Shown here one piece after another: positions 35,595-44,778 of a stretch of DNA of 64,000 nucleotides (its first letter is position 1; each line of letters opens with the position of its first letter). Below the pieces are notes generated by a model. It did no database searches. It saw only the letters and a program-made list of their open reading frames with translations, and was not told the DNA's origin. Source of the stretch: Gramella sp. Hel_I_59 (GTDB taxonomy: Bacteria > Bacteroidota > Bacteroidia > Flavobacteriales > Flavobacteriaceae); the NCBI RefSeq assembly GCF_006714895.1, contig NZ_VFME01000001.1:744001-808000 (forward strand), given 5' to 3'. A program made the translations under genes and the position numbers.

Positions 35595-36884
35595 ATGCTT
35601 CTAATTTATACCCAGAAAGTTACACCACGAATTGTTTACATATTCAAGCATTTATGCACACACATTCTGGGGATTCCCATCAACTTTACCTCCAAAATCG
35701 AAGAGTTTATCGCTCATGATGGTCCGAAATTAAGCTACGGAAAACAGGCGCTAGGGAACGAATTTTTTATTCAGAATGTAGATCTTCTCTTGGAGCAGGG
35801 CTTTTCAGAAATAGAAATTAAGGTGCAGCCATGGGATGATACGATTGGATTTTTTGCCCTGGCAGAGTCCAGTGATCTGCCTTTTGACATATTCGCTGCT
35901 TCTTTTTACCTGCTTAGCAGATATGAAGAATATTTACCACATGTAAAAGACGAATTTGGAAGATTCCCTGCGTCTGAAAGCATTGCATTCCAGGAAAATT
36001 TTTTGCATAAACCAATTGTGGATATCTGGGCTTATAAGTTTCAGGAAATCTTGATGGAACGTTTCCCTCAGTTAGAACACAAAAAAAGGGCTTATCATAA
36101 CAGTACCATCATTACTTCAGAAAACACATTCATTTTTAAGAATAAAGGTTTTCTAAGAAGCTTTGTTGGTCTGCTATCAGATCTAGTGCAGTTTAATATA
36201 GGGAAGGTAATAGATAGATTGCAGGTATGGATCCGGATAAAATCAGATCCCAATGATACTTTTGAAGATCTTATTAGCATCATTCGAGAAGATAAGATCG
36301 AAACTTTGTTCATGTTTCAATTAAGCGATTTTTCGAGGCATGATCGAAATATAAGCCACAATAGGATTCCGCACAGAGCGGTAATCAAGTCGGTAGCAGA
36401 CTACTCAAAAGTTGGATTGTTGATGGGTTATTATGCAATGGAAGATATCAAAAATCTGCGAAAGGAGAAATTGAGACTAGAGGATATAGTGCATAGTTCT
36501 GTCGAACATGCGATGAATCATCAGTACAATCTCAGGCTGCCGGATCAATACAATAACCTGATTGAGCTGGAGATCAATAATGATTACTCTATGGGTTATC
36601 CGGATAAACTTGGCTTTAGAGCGGGTACGTGCACTTCTTACCTTTTTTATGACATTAATATGGAAGTGACCACGCCTCTAAAGGTTCACCCGTATGCGTT
36701 CAATTCGAATGTAGTAGCTAAAATGACACGCAATAAATTAAATGAAGATCTTCGCAGGATTATACTGGAAACAAAGGAAGTTCAAGGGACTTTAAGATCT
36801 GTATTTTCTAATCATGATTTTTCGCAGTATTCAGATTCCAATTCTTATTTTTCAGTGTTAAATCAGATTCATGAAATTGACTAA
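35595..36884 (+). CDS. Polysaccharide deacetylase-fold protein, probably lacking active-site residues
   Basis: Protein of 429 residues matching a Bacteroidota family with an N-terminal DUF7033-type domain (about 1-165) and a C-terminal CE4-like domain. The region FDIFAASFYLLSRYEEYLP and the end YTMGYxxxxGFRAGTC-like stretch (here YSMGYPDKLGFRAGTC) identify the family. Positions that in relatives I recall as IDIDNAY and VGLHPS read ITSENTF and VGLLMGY here, so metal-binding Asp and His appear missing. It overlaps the next gene by 14 bp. Activity is doubtful; a binding or structural role is possible. Confidence 0.75.
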   Translation: MLLIYTQKVTPRIVYIFKHLCTHILGIPINFTSKIEEFIAHDGPKLSYGKQALGNEFFIQNVDLLLEQGFSEIEIKVQPWDDTIGFFALAESSDLPFDIFAASFYLLSRYEEYLPHVKDEFGRFPASESIAFQENFLHKPIVDIWAYKFQEILMERFPQLEHKKRAYHNSTIITSENTFIFKNKGFLRSFVGLLSDLVQFNIGKVIDRLQVWIRIKSDPNDTFEDLISIIREDKIETLFMFQLSDFSRHDRNISHNRIPHRAVIKSVADYSKVGLLMGYYAMEDIKNLRKEKLRLEDIVHSSVEHAMNHQYNLRLPDQYNNLIELEINNDYSMGYPDKLGFRAGTCTSYLFYDINMEVTTPLKVHPYAFNSNVVAKMTRNKLNEDLRRIILETKEVQGTLRSVFSNHDFSQYSDSNSYFSVLNQIHEID

Positions 36885-37560
36885 TATTCTGGACGTTTAT
36901 TTTGATCTCGATCATACGCTGTGGGATTTTGATAAAAATTCTTCACTCGCATTTCAGGAAATTTTTGAAGATCAGAAGCTAGAAATAGAACTTCAGGAAT
37001 TTCTTAAGATCTATATGCCTATAAACCACCAGTACTGGAAATCTTATCGAAACAATCTGGTTAGCAAAGAGGATCTTAGGTACGGAAGGTTGAAAGATAG
37101 TTTTGAAGCCCTAAAGTTTGAGGTGAATGATACTTTAATTTCAAAAATGGCTGAGGATTATATAAATTACCTTCCTAATAATAATCACTTACTGGATGGT
37201 GCAGTGGATATTCTAAGGTATCTATCGGCCTCTTATAATTTGCATATTATCACCAATGGTTTTGAGGAGGTTCAGCATTTAAAAATGAAGAAATCGGGCA
37301 TCCTTGAATACTTCAGAACGGTGACTACTTCGGAAGAAGCAGGAGTAAAGAAACCGCATTCGCTCATCTTTGAAAAAGCTATTGGTAAGGGAACCGGCAA
37401 ACCCGAAACTTCAGTAATGATAGGTGATAATTTCGAAGCAGATATTTGTGGGGGTCATCAATATGGTATGAAGGTTATCTATCTGGATTCCAGTGAAGAT
37501 AATTGCAGTAATGAACATCCAAGGATTCAAAAGTTAAAACAACTAAGGGATTATCTATAA
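36871..37560 (+). CDS. YjjG-type HAD family nucleotidase
   Basis: HAD hydrolase of 229 residues. Motif I is FDLDHTLWDFD (nucleophile and acid aspartates), motif II lies in IITNGFEE, motif III is the Lys in GVKKPH, and motif IV is MIGDNFEADI. The sequence fits the YjjG group, which dephosphorylates pyrimidine nucleoside monophosphates, including non-canonical ones. Its ATG lies inside the end of the deacetylase-like gene, so translation is probably coupled. Confidence 0.88.
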   Translation: MKLTNILDVYFDLDHTLWDFDKNSSLAFQEIFEDQKLEIELQEFLKIYMPINHQYWKSYRNNLVSKEDLRYGRLKDSFEALKFEVNDTLISKMAEDYINYLPNNNHLLDGAVDILRYLSASYNLHIITNGFEEVQHLKMKKSGILEYFRTVTTSEEAGVKKPHSLIFEKAIGKGTGKPETSVMIGDNFEADICGGHQYGMKVIYLDSSEDNCSNEHPRIQKLKQLRDYL

Positions 37561-37602
37561 TAACAAAGATTAGGTATTTTCGTAGACTAAGAAAGCTTTC
37601 CC

Positions 37603-38154
37603 GTGTCTAGACAAATCCACATTCCCAAAACAATTGCAGGCCTGTTTCTACTGGCGCTCTTCACCTCATGTTTTAAAGATGTAGACCTTAGCCAGACAGA
37701 GGATATTCAAATAACTCCAGACATTGACGTCGATATCATTTATTATGATCTCAACAAAGATGATTTTCTGGATTCTGACACTGGAGAGTTCACGGCTATC
37801 ATAAGAGATACGGTCAGGCTTGAATACCTTGATGATAGTTATATGCAGGATGGTCTAACTTATGCTGAATTCAGGTTTCGGCATGAAAATAGTTTTCCTT
37901 ATGCTGTAAGAAGTGAGCTGAATTTTTTAAACGACCGAAACAGGAAGGAATTTGATGTAAACTATATCATCCCGGCTGGTAGTGATACGATGATCTCTAT
38001 AATTGATACGCTTCATATCGTACAGGAATCAAATATAAATCAGGTTAAAAATTCTATAGAACTTGCAGTGGAATTGGAACTTTTAGAGCCTTCTAAAAGT
38101 CTTGAAGGGAATTTGAAATTTTCATCCAGAGGATTATTCAGACTAACTTTTTAA
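37603..38154 (+). CDS. Hypothetical lipoprotein, partner of the DUF5723 gene
   Basis: Protein of 183 residues with a lipoprotein signal ending LFTSC (Cys23). The start appears to be GTG 37603, since no ATG lies in frame ahead of the signal helix. The mature part is acidic at first (DVDLSQTEDIQITPDIDVD), then strand-rich. I do not recognise a domain. It ends 1 base before the DUF5723 gene, so the two probably work together at the outer membrane. Confidence 0.75.
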   Translation: MSRQIHIPKTIAGLFLLALFTSCFKDVDLSQTEDIQITPDIDVDIIYYDLNKDDFLDSDTGEFTAIIRDTVRLEYLDDSYMQDGLTYAEFRFRHENSFPYAVRSELNFLNDRNRKEFDVNYIIPAGSDTMISIIDTLHIVQESNINQVKNSIELAVELELLEPSKSLEGNLKFSSRGLFRLTF

Positions 38155-38155
38155 C

Positions 38156-39562
38156 ATGAGAATAGCAATAGTACTGCTTATCTTCTTCTATTGCAGCTCT
38201 GTATTCGGGCAAAATAAACCCTTGCTCTATAATGTAGATGACCTGCCACAGGCATTGCTTCAGAATCCAGGTGCCAGAATAGATTTTACACGACATTTTG
38301 GAATTCCGTTGTTTTCCCAAATTCATTTTGCTGTAGGTTCAACAGGTGTTACTGCCAAGGATATTTTTGAAGATGACGGGCGTAATATCAATGCAAGAAT
38401 TCAAAGCGCTATCAGGAATCTTACTTCAACAGATTTTTTTTCTATTAATGAGCAGATAGAGATCGTTTCCTTTGGATGGAAGATGGGTAATAGAGGTTAT
38501 TTTTCTGCGGGTGCATATCAGGAAGCTGATATCTTCGCGTACTTCCCAAGTGATCCTGCAAAACTTGCTTTTGAAGGAAATGCAGACTATATAGGGCGAC
38601 CCTTTAGATTCGACGATGTTAGCTTCACAGGAGAGGTTCTTACCGTTTATCATGCAGGCTTCAACTACAAAATGGATTCTAAACTCACTGTTGGTGGTCG
38701 CGTCAAGCTGTACTCCGGAATTTTTAATGTAGAAAGTGTGGATAATGAAGGTACCTTTACAACCTATGATACACCTGGGGAAGAAAACTTCTATAATCAC
38801 GAAATTGACGATTTTAATATTTTAATAAATACCTCTGGTTATGCAAGTCTTCGTGATGAAGAAGACATGACAGTTGACCAGGCAGCTGCTGAACTTCTTA
38901 GCAGGTCTTTCTTTGGTCAGAATGTTGGAGTAGGAGTAGATGCTGGATTTCATTATAGAGTAACTGATCAGTTCTCTGTAAATGCTTCTTTCAGGGATTT
39001 AGGACTTATGTTTCATCAGAAGGATATTGAAAATTCCAGATACTTTGGATCTTATGACTCAAGTGGTTTAGAGCCGCTTTTTCCTGAATTGGATAATGAA
39101 GAGACCATTCCTTACTGGGACGTTTTAGAAGAGCAATTTGATGCGAATCTAAAAGACGTAAAAACCTTTAGCGAATATAATACCTGGCGTCCATTAAAAT
39201 ATAATGCTTCCATACAATTTGGAACTGGAAAGTCGATCTTACCTTGTGACTATTTGATTAGCAAGAAGCCGCGCTATATGAATTTATTCGGAATGATAGT
39301 TTCCGGAGTAAATCGTCCTAAGGGTCCTACTTATGGTGTCACTACTTACTGGGACAGGAAAGTAAATGATTATTTCAGATTTAGAGTGGCTTATGGTTTG
39401 GATCAATTTTCGCGGACAAAGTTTGGGGTAATGGCTTCCAGTAGATTTAAAAACTTTAATGCTTATATCGCAGTAAATGATATCATTGGCTATACCAACC
39501 TTGCCAATGCGCATAGTGCATCTTTGCAATTAGGCATACAATACGTATTTAAAGACTTATGA
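38156..39562 (+). CDS. DUF5723 family outer-membrane protein
   Basis: Predicted beta-barrel of 468 residues with a signal peptide ending near VFGQ (residue 19). The opening NKPLLYNVDDLPQALLQNPG and the alternating hydrophobic strands to the C terminus (LQLGIQYVFKDL) fit the DUF5723 family found in Bacteroidota outer membranes. Function is unknown. It is coupled on both sides: 1 bp from the lipoprotein and a 4-bp ATGA overlap with the following gene. Confidence 0.8.
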   Translation: MRIAIVLLIFFYCSSVFGQNKPLLYNVDDLPQALLQNPGARIDFTRHFGIPLFSQIHFAVGSTGVTAKDIFEDDGRNINARIQSAIRNLTSTDFFSINEQIEIVSFGWKMGNRGYFSAGAYQEADIFAYFPSDPAKLAFEGNADYIGRPFRFDDVSFTGEVLTVYHAGFNYKMDSKLTVGGRVKLYSGIFNVESVDNEGTFTTYDTPGEENFYNHEIDDFNILINTSGYASLRDEEDMTVDQAAAELLSRSFFGQNVGVGVDAGFHYRVTDQFSVNASFRDLGLMFHQKDIENSRYFGSYDSSGLEPLFPELDNEETIPYWDVLEEQFDANLKDVKTFSEYNTWRPLKYNASIQFGTGKSILPCDYLISKKPRYMNLFGMIVSGVNRPKGPTYGVTTYWDRKVNDYFRFRVAYGLDQFSRTKFGVMASSRFKNFNAYIAVNDIIGYTNLANAHSASLQLGIQYVFKDL

Positions 39563-40431
39563 AAAAATTAATAATATTAGCAGCAATGATTTTTTATGGG
39601 AACATTTTTTCCCAGAATCTGAATGATTATAAATATATAATTGTTCCTGAAAGCTATGACATTCTTGGCAAAACGAACCAGTACCAATTAAATGCCCTTA
39701 CAAAATTCCTATTTGAGAAGAATGGTTTTCAAACTATTATGAAAACTGAAACCTGGCCAGAAGATCTTCAGCAAAATCCCTGTCTGGGCGTAAGTCCGGT
39801 TCTAGTGGAAAATTCTGGCTTGTTTGTAACCAAAATGCATATAGAACTTCAGGACTGTAAAGGAATCACCGTCTATAAAACTCGTGAGGGAAAGAGTAAG
39901 GAGAAGGAATTTCAGGCTGCCTACCAGGAATCTTTTCGAGATGCTTTTCAGAACCTGGCTGATTTGCAATATGAGTATAAATCTAACTCCGGTATTGCTG
40001 AATCAGTTAAAAAGTCAAGTGAGATTTCTTCTGTCATAGAGGATAAGAATATAACTTCTGAAGCAAAAACTGAGGTAGTTTCAGAATCTGAAAGTGATGT
40101 TGCTCATGAAGTAGTAGCTGCCAAAAAAAATGATCTGCCAGCAGGGAGTGAAGTTGAGGGAAATTTATATTCTCTGGAAAATAGTCAATGGATCTACGGT
40201 GATGCTGTTTTTGAATTAAGAGCCTACAATTCCAACTATGCCTTATTCCAACTGAATGCTCCCGAACCTATAGCGCTATTATTGAAGACAAATAAACCCA
40301 ATGAATTTGTATATAGATCGCTCCTAAATAGTGGGACCGTATCTTATCGTAAGAATTCAGGAATAGAAATTAGCTACTTCGACAGCGGCACTAATCAGCA
40401 GAAGTCATTATTGCTAAAATCTAAGGATTAG
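39559..40431 (+). CDS. Conserved exported protein of unknown function
   Basis: Protein of 290 residues with a signal peptide (MKKLIILAAMIFYGNIFSQ). The first half (about 20-145) is a compact domain beginning NDYKYIIVPESYDILG. A Ser/Glu-rich linker (about 145-200) leads to a C-terminal domain with YGDAVFELRAYNSNYALFQL. I cannot assign a function. Start and upstream stop overlap (ATGA), and its last 4 bases overlap the convergent rarA stop. Confidence 0.72.
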   Translation: MKKLIILAAMIFYGNIFSQNLNDYKYIIVPESYDILGKTNQYQLNALTKFLFEKNGFQTIMKTETWPEDLQQNPCLGVSPVLVENSGLFVTKMHIELQDCKGITVYKTREGKSKEKEFQAAYQESFRDAFQNLADLQYEYKSNSGIAESVKKSSEISSVIEDKNITSEAKTEVVSESESDVAHEVVAAKKNDLPAGSEVEGNLYSLENSQWIYGDAVFELRAYNSNYALFQLNAPEPIALLLKTNKPNEFVYRSLLNSGTVSYRKNSGIEISYFDSGTNQQKSLLLKSKD

Positions 40432-41702
40432 TAACCATACTTTTTTTGCCAGCGCTTCCGAAGAAATTCACGTTGAGCATTTTCACGCTGATTATTTCCG
40501 GGTTCGTAGAAGGTAGTGCCAGCGATATCATCTGGAAGAAACTCTGCTGCAACGAAATTACCTGCATGGTTATGGGCATATTTATAATCTTTTCCGTAAC
40601 CTATATCTTTCATTAATTTCGTAGGGGCATTCCTGATCGCAAGAGGAACCGACAAATCACCTGTTTTCTTTACCAAACTTTGAGCTTTATTAATAGCCAT
40701 GTAGGCTGCATTGCTCTTTGGTGAAGTGGCTAGGTAGGTCACGCACTGACTAAGTATGATTCTGGCTTCCGGATATCCAATTGTATTCACCGCCTGGAAC
40801 GAATTATTGGCTATTACCAGCGCGGTTGGATTTGCGTTCCCAATGTCTTCGCTTGCCAGGATCAATAATCTTCGCGCGATAAACTTCACATCCTCACCTC
40901 CTTCGATCATTCTTGCCAGCCAGTAAACCGCAGCATTTGGATCACTCCCTCTAATAGATTTGATAAATGCAGAAATAATATCGTAATGCTGCTCTCCCGT
41001 TTTATCATAGAGAACGGTATTTTGCTGAACCTTCTGAAGTACAAGTTCATTAGTGATCTTTACATTTACTTCTTCTGAAGTGACTAGTAATTCAAAGATA
41101 TTCAGAAGTTTCCTGGCATCTCCACCACTTAACCTCAATAAAGCTTCAGTCTCTTCTAGCTGTACATTTTTAGCCGAAATTACCTTGTCCTGTTCCATTG
41201 CTCTCTTCAGGAGATCTACCAGGTCATCTTTTGAGAACGGTTTTAGAATATAAACCTGACATCTGGACAAAAGGGCAGATATAACCTCAAAACTTGGATT
41301 TTCAGTAGTGGCACCAATTAAAGTAACCCATCCTTTCTCTACAGCTCCAAGTAGAGAATCCTGTTGAGATTTACTGAATCTATGGATTTCATCAATGAAT
41401 AGAATCGGACTTTTCGTGGTAAACAAACCATCACTTTTCTTAGCTTTTTCAATGATCTCACGTACGTCTTTTACGCCACTACTAATTGCGCTAAGGGTGA
41501 AGAATGGTCTACCAGATTCCGAAGCTATGATATTTGCCAGTGTGGTTTTGCCTACACCAGGAGGTCCCCATAAGATCATGGAAGGAATAATTCCTTGTTT
41601 TATTTGCTGTCGCATAGCACCATTCTTACCAATTAAGTGATGCTGACTCAGGTAATCATCAAGAGTTTTAGGACGCAATCTTTCTGCTAGTGGTTGACTC
41701 AT
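40428..41702 (-). CDS. rarA: Replication-associated recombination protein A
   Basis: AAA+ ATPase of the RarA/MgsA/WRNIP1 family, 424 residues from ATG 41702. A TTG six codons upstream is also open. The N-terminal motif QPLAERLRPKTLDDYLSQ is typical. Walker A is GPPGVGKT (46-53) and Walker B is LFIDEIHRFS (101-110). The C-terminal part carries the family's ASEDIGNANP and RNAPTKLM motifs. It acts at stalled replication forks. Confidence 0.95.
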   Translation of the reverse strand: MSQPLAERLRPKTLDDYLSQHHLIGKNGAMRQQIKQGIIPSMILWGPPGVGKTTLANIIASESGRPFFTLSAISSGVKDVREIIEKAKKSDGLFTTKSPILFIDEIHRFSKSQQDSLLGAVEKGWVTLIGATTENPSFEVISALLSRCQVYILKPFSKDDLVDLLKRAMEQDKVISAKNVQLEETEALLRLSGGDARKLLNIFELLVTSEEVNVKITNELVLQKVQQNTVLYDKTGEQHYDIISAFIKSIRGSDPNAAVYWLARMIEGGEDVKFIARRLLILASEDIGNANPTALVIANNSFQAVNTIGYPEARIILSQCVTYLATSPKSNAAYMAINKAQSLVKKTGDLSVPLAIRNAPTKLMKDIGYGKDYKYAHNHAGNFVAAEFLPDDIAGTTFYEPGNNQRENAQREFLRKRWQKKYGY

Positions 41703-41779
41703 GGGTGTTTTGTCTGACAAGTTAACATCCTGATTTATTTGGATGGTTTTTTGTAATATTAATTAAAATTGAATACAAT

Positions 41780-42517
41780 TTGAAACCTTCCTCTCCATTT
41801 GTTTTTACCAGCGGCACAATAGGGTATCCTTTATTATTCGTGTTGATGATCTGGATAGTTTTCTGGGCAGAGCTTCGATTCAATTTGAATTTAGCGCTCT
41901 TCGGTGTAAGGCCGGGTGAAGCGATTGGGCTTCGGGGAATCCTATTCTCACCCTTCATTCACTCAGATATAAAACATCTTTTTAATAACACTATTCCCTT
42001 ATTCATACTATCTCTCGCCTTATTTTACTTTTATAGGCCCTTACGCTGGAAAGTGTTGCTGATTGGTCTCGTTTCAACCGGTTTGATTACATGGATTATA
42101 GGTCGACCGGCAAATCACATTGGAGCAAGTGGAATTATCTATTTACTTGCTGCATTCCTTTTCTTTAAAGGAATCTTTTCTAAGAATTACCGACTCGTGG
42201 CCTTATCGCTTGTAGTAGTATTTGTTTACGGTGGATTGATATGGTATGTAACTCCAATAGATCCAAAGATTTCCTGGGAGGGACACCTGGCGGGTCTATT
42301 GAGCGGCCTGGGTCTGGCTGTAGTTTTTAAAAAACAAATCGCAAAACCTCCTAAATATCATTGGGAATCTCCAGATTTTAAAGATTCTGAAGATTTATTT
42401 ATGCAGCATTTTGACGAAAATGGAAATTTTGTAGATAACCTGCCTTTTCAGAATATGGAAGAGGAGGAAACCGAGTATAACTACATCTATACCGAAAAGT
42501 CAGACGACAAGAATTAA
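41780..42517 (+). CDS. Rhomboid family intramembrane serine protease
   Basis: Membrane protease of 245 residues with about six transmembrane helices. Catalytic Ser117 is in IGASGI and His169 in WEGHLAG; the oxyanion Asn is in HLFNN (69-70). No ATG precedes the first helix, so TTG 41780 is the likely start. A soluble acidic C-terminal tail of about 60 residues follows the last helix. It is divergent from rarA and overlaps the convergent rlmB by 4 bases. Substrate unknown. Confidence 0.88.
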   Translation: MKPSSPFVFTSGTIGYPLLFVLMIWIVFWAELRFNLNLALFGVRPGEAIGLRGILFSPFIHSDIKHLFNNTIPLFILSLALFYFYRPLRWKVLLIGLVSTGLITWIIGRPANHIGASGIIYLLAAFLFFKGIFSKNYRLVALSLVVVFVYGGLIWYVTPIDPKISWEGHLAGLLSGLGLAVVFKKQIAKPPKYHWESPDFKDSEDLFMQHFDENGNFVDNLPFQNMEEEETEYNYIYTEKSDDKN

Positions 42518-43248
42518 CTTCTTTGTCTAACTGTTTCGTAAAGTACCGCGCCACAAGCTACAGATACATTCAAAGAAGCGATCTCTCCAAGCATAGGTAG
42601 TTTTGCCTTATAGTCTGCTAGCTTAAGAATCGAATTTGATACCCCTTTAGCTTCATCACCCATTACAATTGCCACAGGTTGCTTAAGATCAATATCGTAA
42701 ACGGTGTCATCCGTTTTTTCAGTAGCTGCAACAATCTTGACATCATAAGTTTGTAGATGAAATAATGCATCTTTAATATGATCTACTTTGCAAATTGGTA
42801 CTTTGAACACGGCTCCAGCTGAAGTTTTCACCGTATCGGCATTAATAGGAGCAGATCCTTTTTCCTGGACAATGATGCCATCGACTCCACAACATTCTGC
42901 GGTTCTAATAATGGCTCCAAAATTCCTTACATCAGTAATTCCATCCAGTAGCAGGTAAAGTGGAATAGTACTTTTATTTTGTACAGATTCTACAAGATCA
43001 TTAAGACTTACAAAACTTATAGGCGATATATTAGCTACGACTCCCTGGTGATTACCCTTACTGAGTTTGTTTAATTTCTCAATTGGCACATAAGACACGG
43101 TGAAAGATCCGCTCTTTAGATGACGGTTTAATTCCTGAAACAAGCTACCGCCTAAGCCTTTCTGGATAAATACCTTTTCAATACTTTTTCCACTTTCTAT
43201 AGCTTCAATCACAGCTCGAATTCCGAATATTCTTGTAGTTTCTTCCAT
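42514..43248 (-). CDS. rlmB: 23S rRNA 2'-O-ribose methyltransferase, RlmB/TrmH family
   Basis: SPOUT methyltransferase of 244 residues. The N-terminal substrate-binding domain (about 1-75) is followed by the knotted catalytic domain. Motifs: LDGITDVRNFGAIIRTAECC, VMGDEAKGVS and LGEIASLNVSVACGAVLYE. It would modify G2251 (E. coli numbering) of 23S rRNA. Another TrmH-family target cannot be excluded, but the two-domain length fits RlmB. Confidence 0.9.
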   Translation of the reverse strand: MEETTRIFGIRAVIEAIESGKSIEKVFIQKGLGGSLFQELNRHLKSGSFTVSYVPIEKLNKLSKGNHQGVVANISPISFVSLNDLVESVQNKSTIPLYLLLDGITDVRNFGAIIRTAECCGVDGIIVQEKGSAPINADTVKTSAGAVFKVPICKVDHIKDALFHLQTYDVKIVAATEKTDDTVYDIDLKQPVAIVMGDEAKGVSNSILKLADYKAKLPMLGEIASLNVSVACGAVLYETVRQRS

Positions 43249-43301
43249 GCTTCAAAGTTACTATTTAAAATATTTTCTAGGTTTAAATTTATGTGATAAA
43301 A

Positions 43302-43326
43302 AAACCACCCTTGATAAGGGTGGTTT
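43302..43326 (-). terminator. Strong terminator of the susCD operon
   Basis: An 11-bp perfect stem (AAACCACCCTT / AAGGGTGGTTT) with loop GAT is followed on the minus strand by a run of Ts. It lies 22 bp beyond the susD-like stop. Confidence 0.9.
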
Positions 43327-43348
43327 ATAAATTTAATCGGACTCTTAA

Positions 43349-44767
43349 TTACTGAACATCCCAGAAAACAGGTGTTTGTGCAGAATCACCTCCAATTGCT
43401 TCGGAAGCTGCTTCGTAATTGGTTTCATTAAGGTTAGTCTCATCTACTGGATAAGTATATCTTAATGGTACTTCAGTTTCAAATTCTGAAGGAATGTTTA
43501 ATTCTGGAGCATCATATTTTCTCCATACCGACCATCCCTGGAAAGGATTGTCAAACATTGCGATCCAGTACTGCGTAGCAAATTGATCTGCAGAACCATC
43601 ATAAGATACATCACCCTGAGAAAGGTAAGTTAAGATATCATCATCTGCTACTCCCCAATATTCCATAGAAGCAGTAATTGCTGCATTATAGTGAGTTTCA
43701 GCATCACCTGTTACGTTATAACCAAGCTCGGCAGCTCTTGATTGGTTGAAGCGAACTTCAGCATAGTCTAATAAGAGACCTTCACGAGTTGGCTGCAAAA
43801 ATGGATCACCAATTTGCGTAAAAGAGCTAAAGTTGTTAAGTCCTCCGTAGATACCTCCATTATATCCTTCAATGTTTTCATCAAAGTATACCATTCTTCT
43901 AGGATCTTCAAGATCGTTCATATAATCTACGATAGTGTTAGAAGCAAGGAAGTCAGAACGTCCACTAAGTACAAGGTCTTCCCATAGTGGGTTACCATAA
44001 GGATCGTTACCCTGGTACTCCACGGTTGCATTATCATCATTAGCCATAAGTACACCATCTGCAACAGCAGATTCTACTGTTGATTGCGAAAGTCCTGGGT
44101 TAGCATCAGAAATTCTCATTCCCAGTCTTAATCTAAGAGAGTTAGCAAACATCATCCATTTACTCATATTTCCACCGTAAACAACATCGGCACCAGTGTA
44201 TCCCTGACCTGCAGATAGCATAGTCCCTACATTCTCTAATCTAGAGATCAAATCTTCATAGATCACCATATCATCGTCATAAGCTGGTAATGGAAATTCG
44301 TCAGCCTTCCCTGCTTGAGAGTAAGGAATATCTCCAAAACTATCCACAAGTACGTGCCACGCATAAACTTCAATTACTTCTAATTGCCCCATACGAGCAT
44401 CTTTTTCCGCTTGTTCAAGTTCTTCATTTGCTAGAACAATTGCTTTTGCATCCTGAAGATCAAGAATGACATCTCTATAAATTTCTGACCATACATTATC
44501 TGGATTTGTTCTTGCAGTAAAGTTATAATTTGTCTCATCTACATACGTGGTTGTAGTAAAGTACTGTGCAAGGAACCTGTAAAGTCCGTCGTTTACGTTA
44601 GGCGATGCCATATTATCTGATAAACTTACCGTTGCTGCGGTAAATAAGAAATCAGAAGCAACCTGCGTAGGGTTTTTGGGATCCCTGTTAAGATCCTCAT
44701 ATTGCTCGTCACTCTGGCAAGACCATAGTGTTACGAGTGCCGTTAGAGCTACAATATATTTCTTCAT
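43349..44767 (-). CDS. SusD/RagB family outer-membrane lipoprotein
   Basis: Surface nutrient-binding lipoprotein of 472 residues, with a lipoprotein signal ending TLWSC (Cys17). SusD-like helical regions follow, with LNRDPKNPTQ near the N terminus, as in the SusD-like group that often handles peptides or unknown nutrients. It forms the lid of the SusC channel encoded 11 bp upstream. No glycoside hydrolase or peptidase gene lies beside the pair, so the substrate is open. Confidence 0.92.
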   Translation of the reverse strand: MKKYIVALTALVTLWSCQSDEQYEDLNRDPKNPTQVASDFLFTAATVSLSDNMASPNVNDGLYRFLAQYFTTTTYVDETNYNFTARTNPDNVWSEIYRDVILDLQDAKAIVLANEELEQAEKDARMGQLEVIEVYAWHVLVDSFGDIPYSQAGKADEFPLPAYDDDMVIYEDLISRLENVGTMLSAGQGYTGADVVYGGNMSKWMMFANSLRLRLGMRISDANPGLSQSTVESAVADGVLMANDDNATVEYQGNDPYGNPLWEDLVLSGRSDFLASNTIVDYMNDLEDPRRMVYFDENIEGYNGGIYGGLNNFSSFTQIGDPFLQPTREGLLLDYAEVRFNQSRAAELGYNVTGDAETHYNAAITASMEYWGVADDDILTYLSQGDVSYDGSADQFATQYWIAMFDNPFQGWSVWRKYDAPELNIPSEFETEVPLRYTYPVDETNLNETNYEAASEAIGGDSAQTPVFWDVQ

Positions 44768-44778
44768 AATTATTTTTA

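Noticed and set aside
35595..36884. Possible frameshift explaining the missing deacetylase motifs
   Set aside because: The frame is intact and similarity to the family as recalled continues on both sides of the altered motifs.
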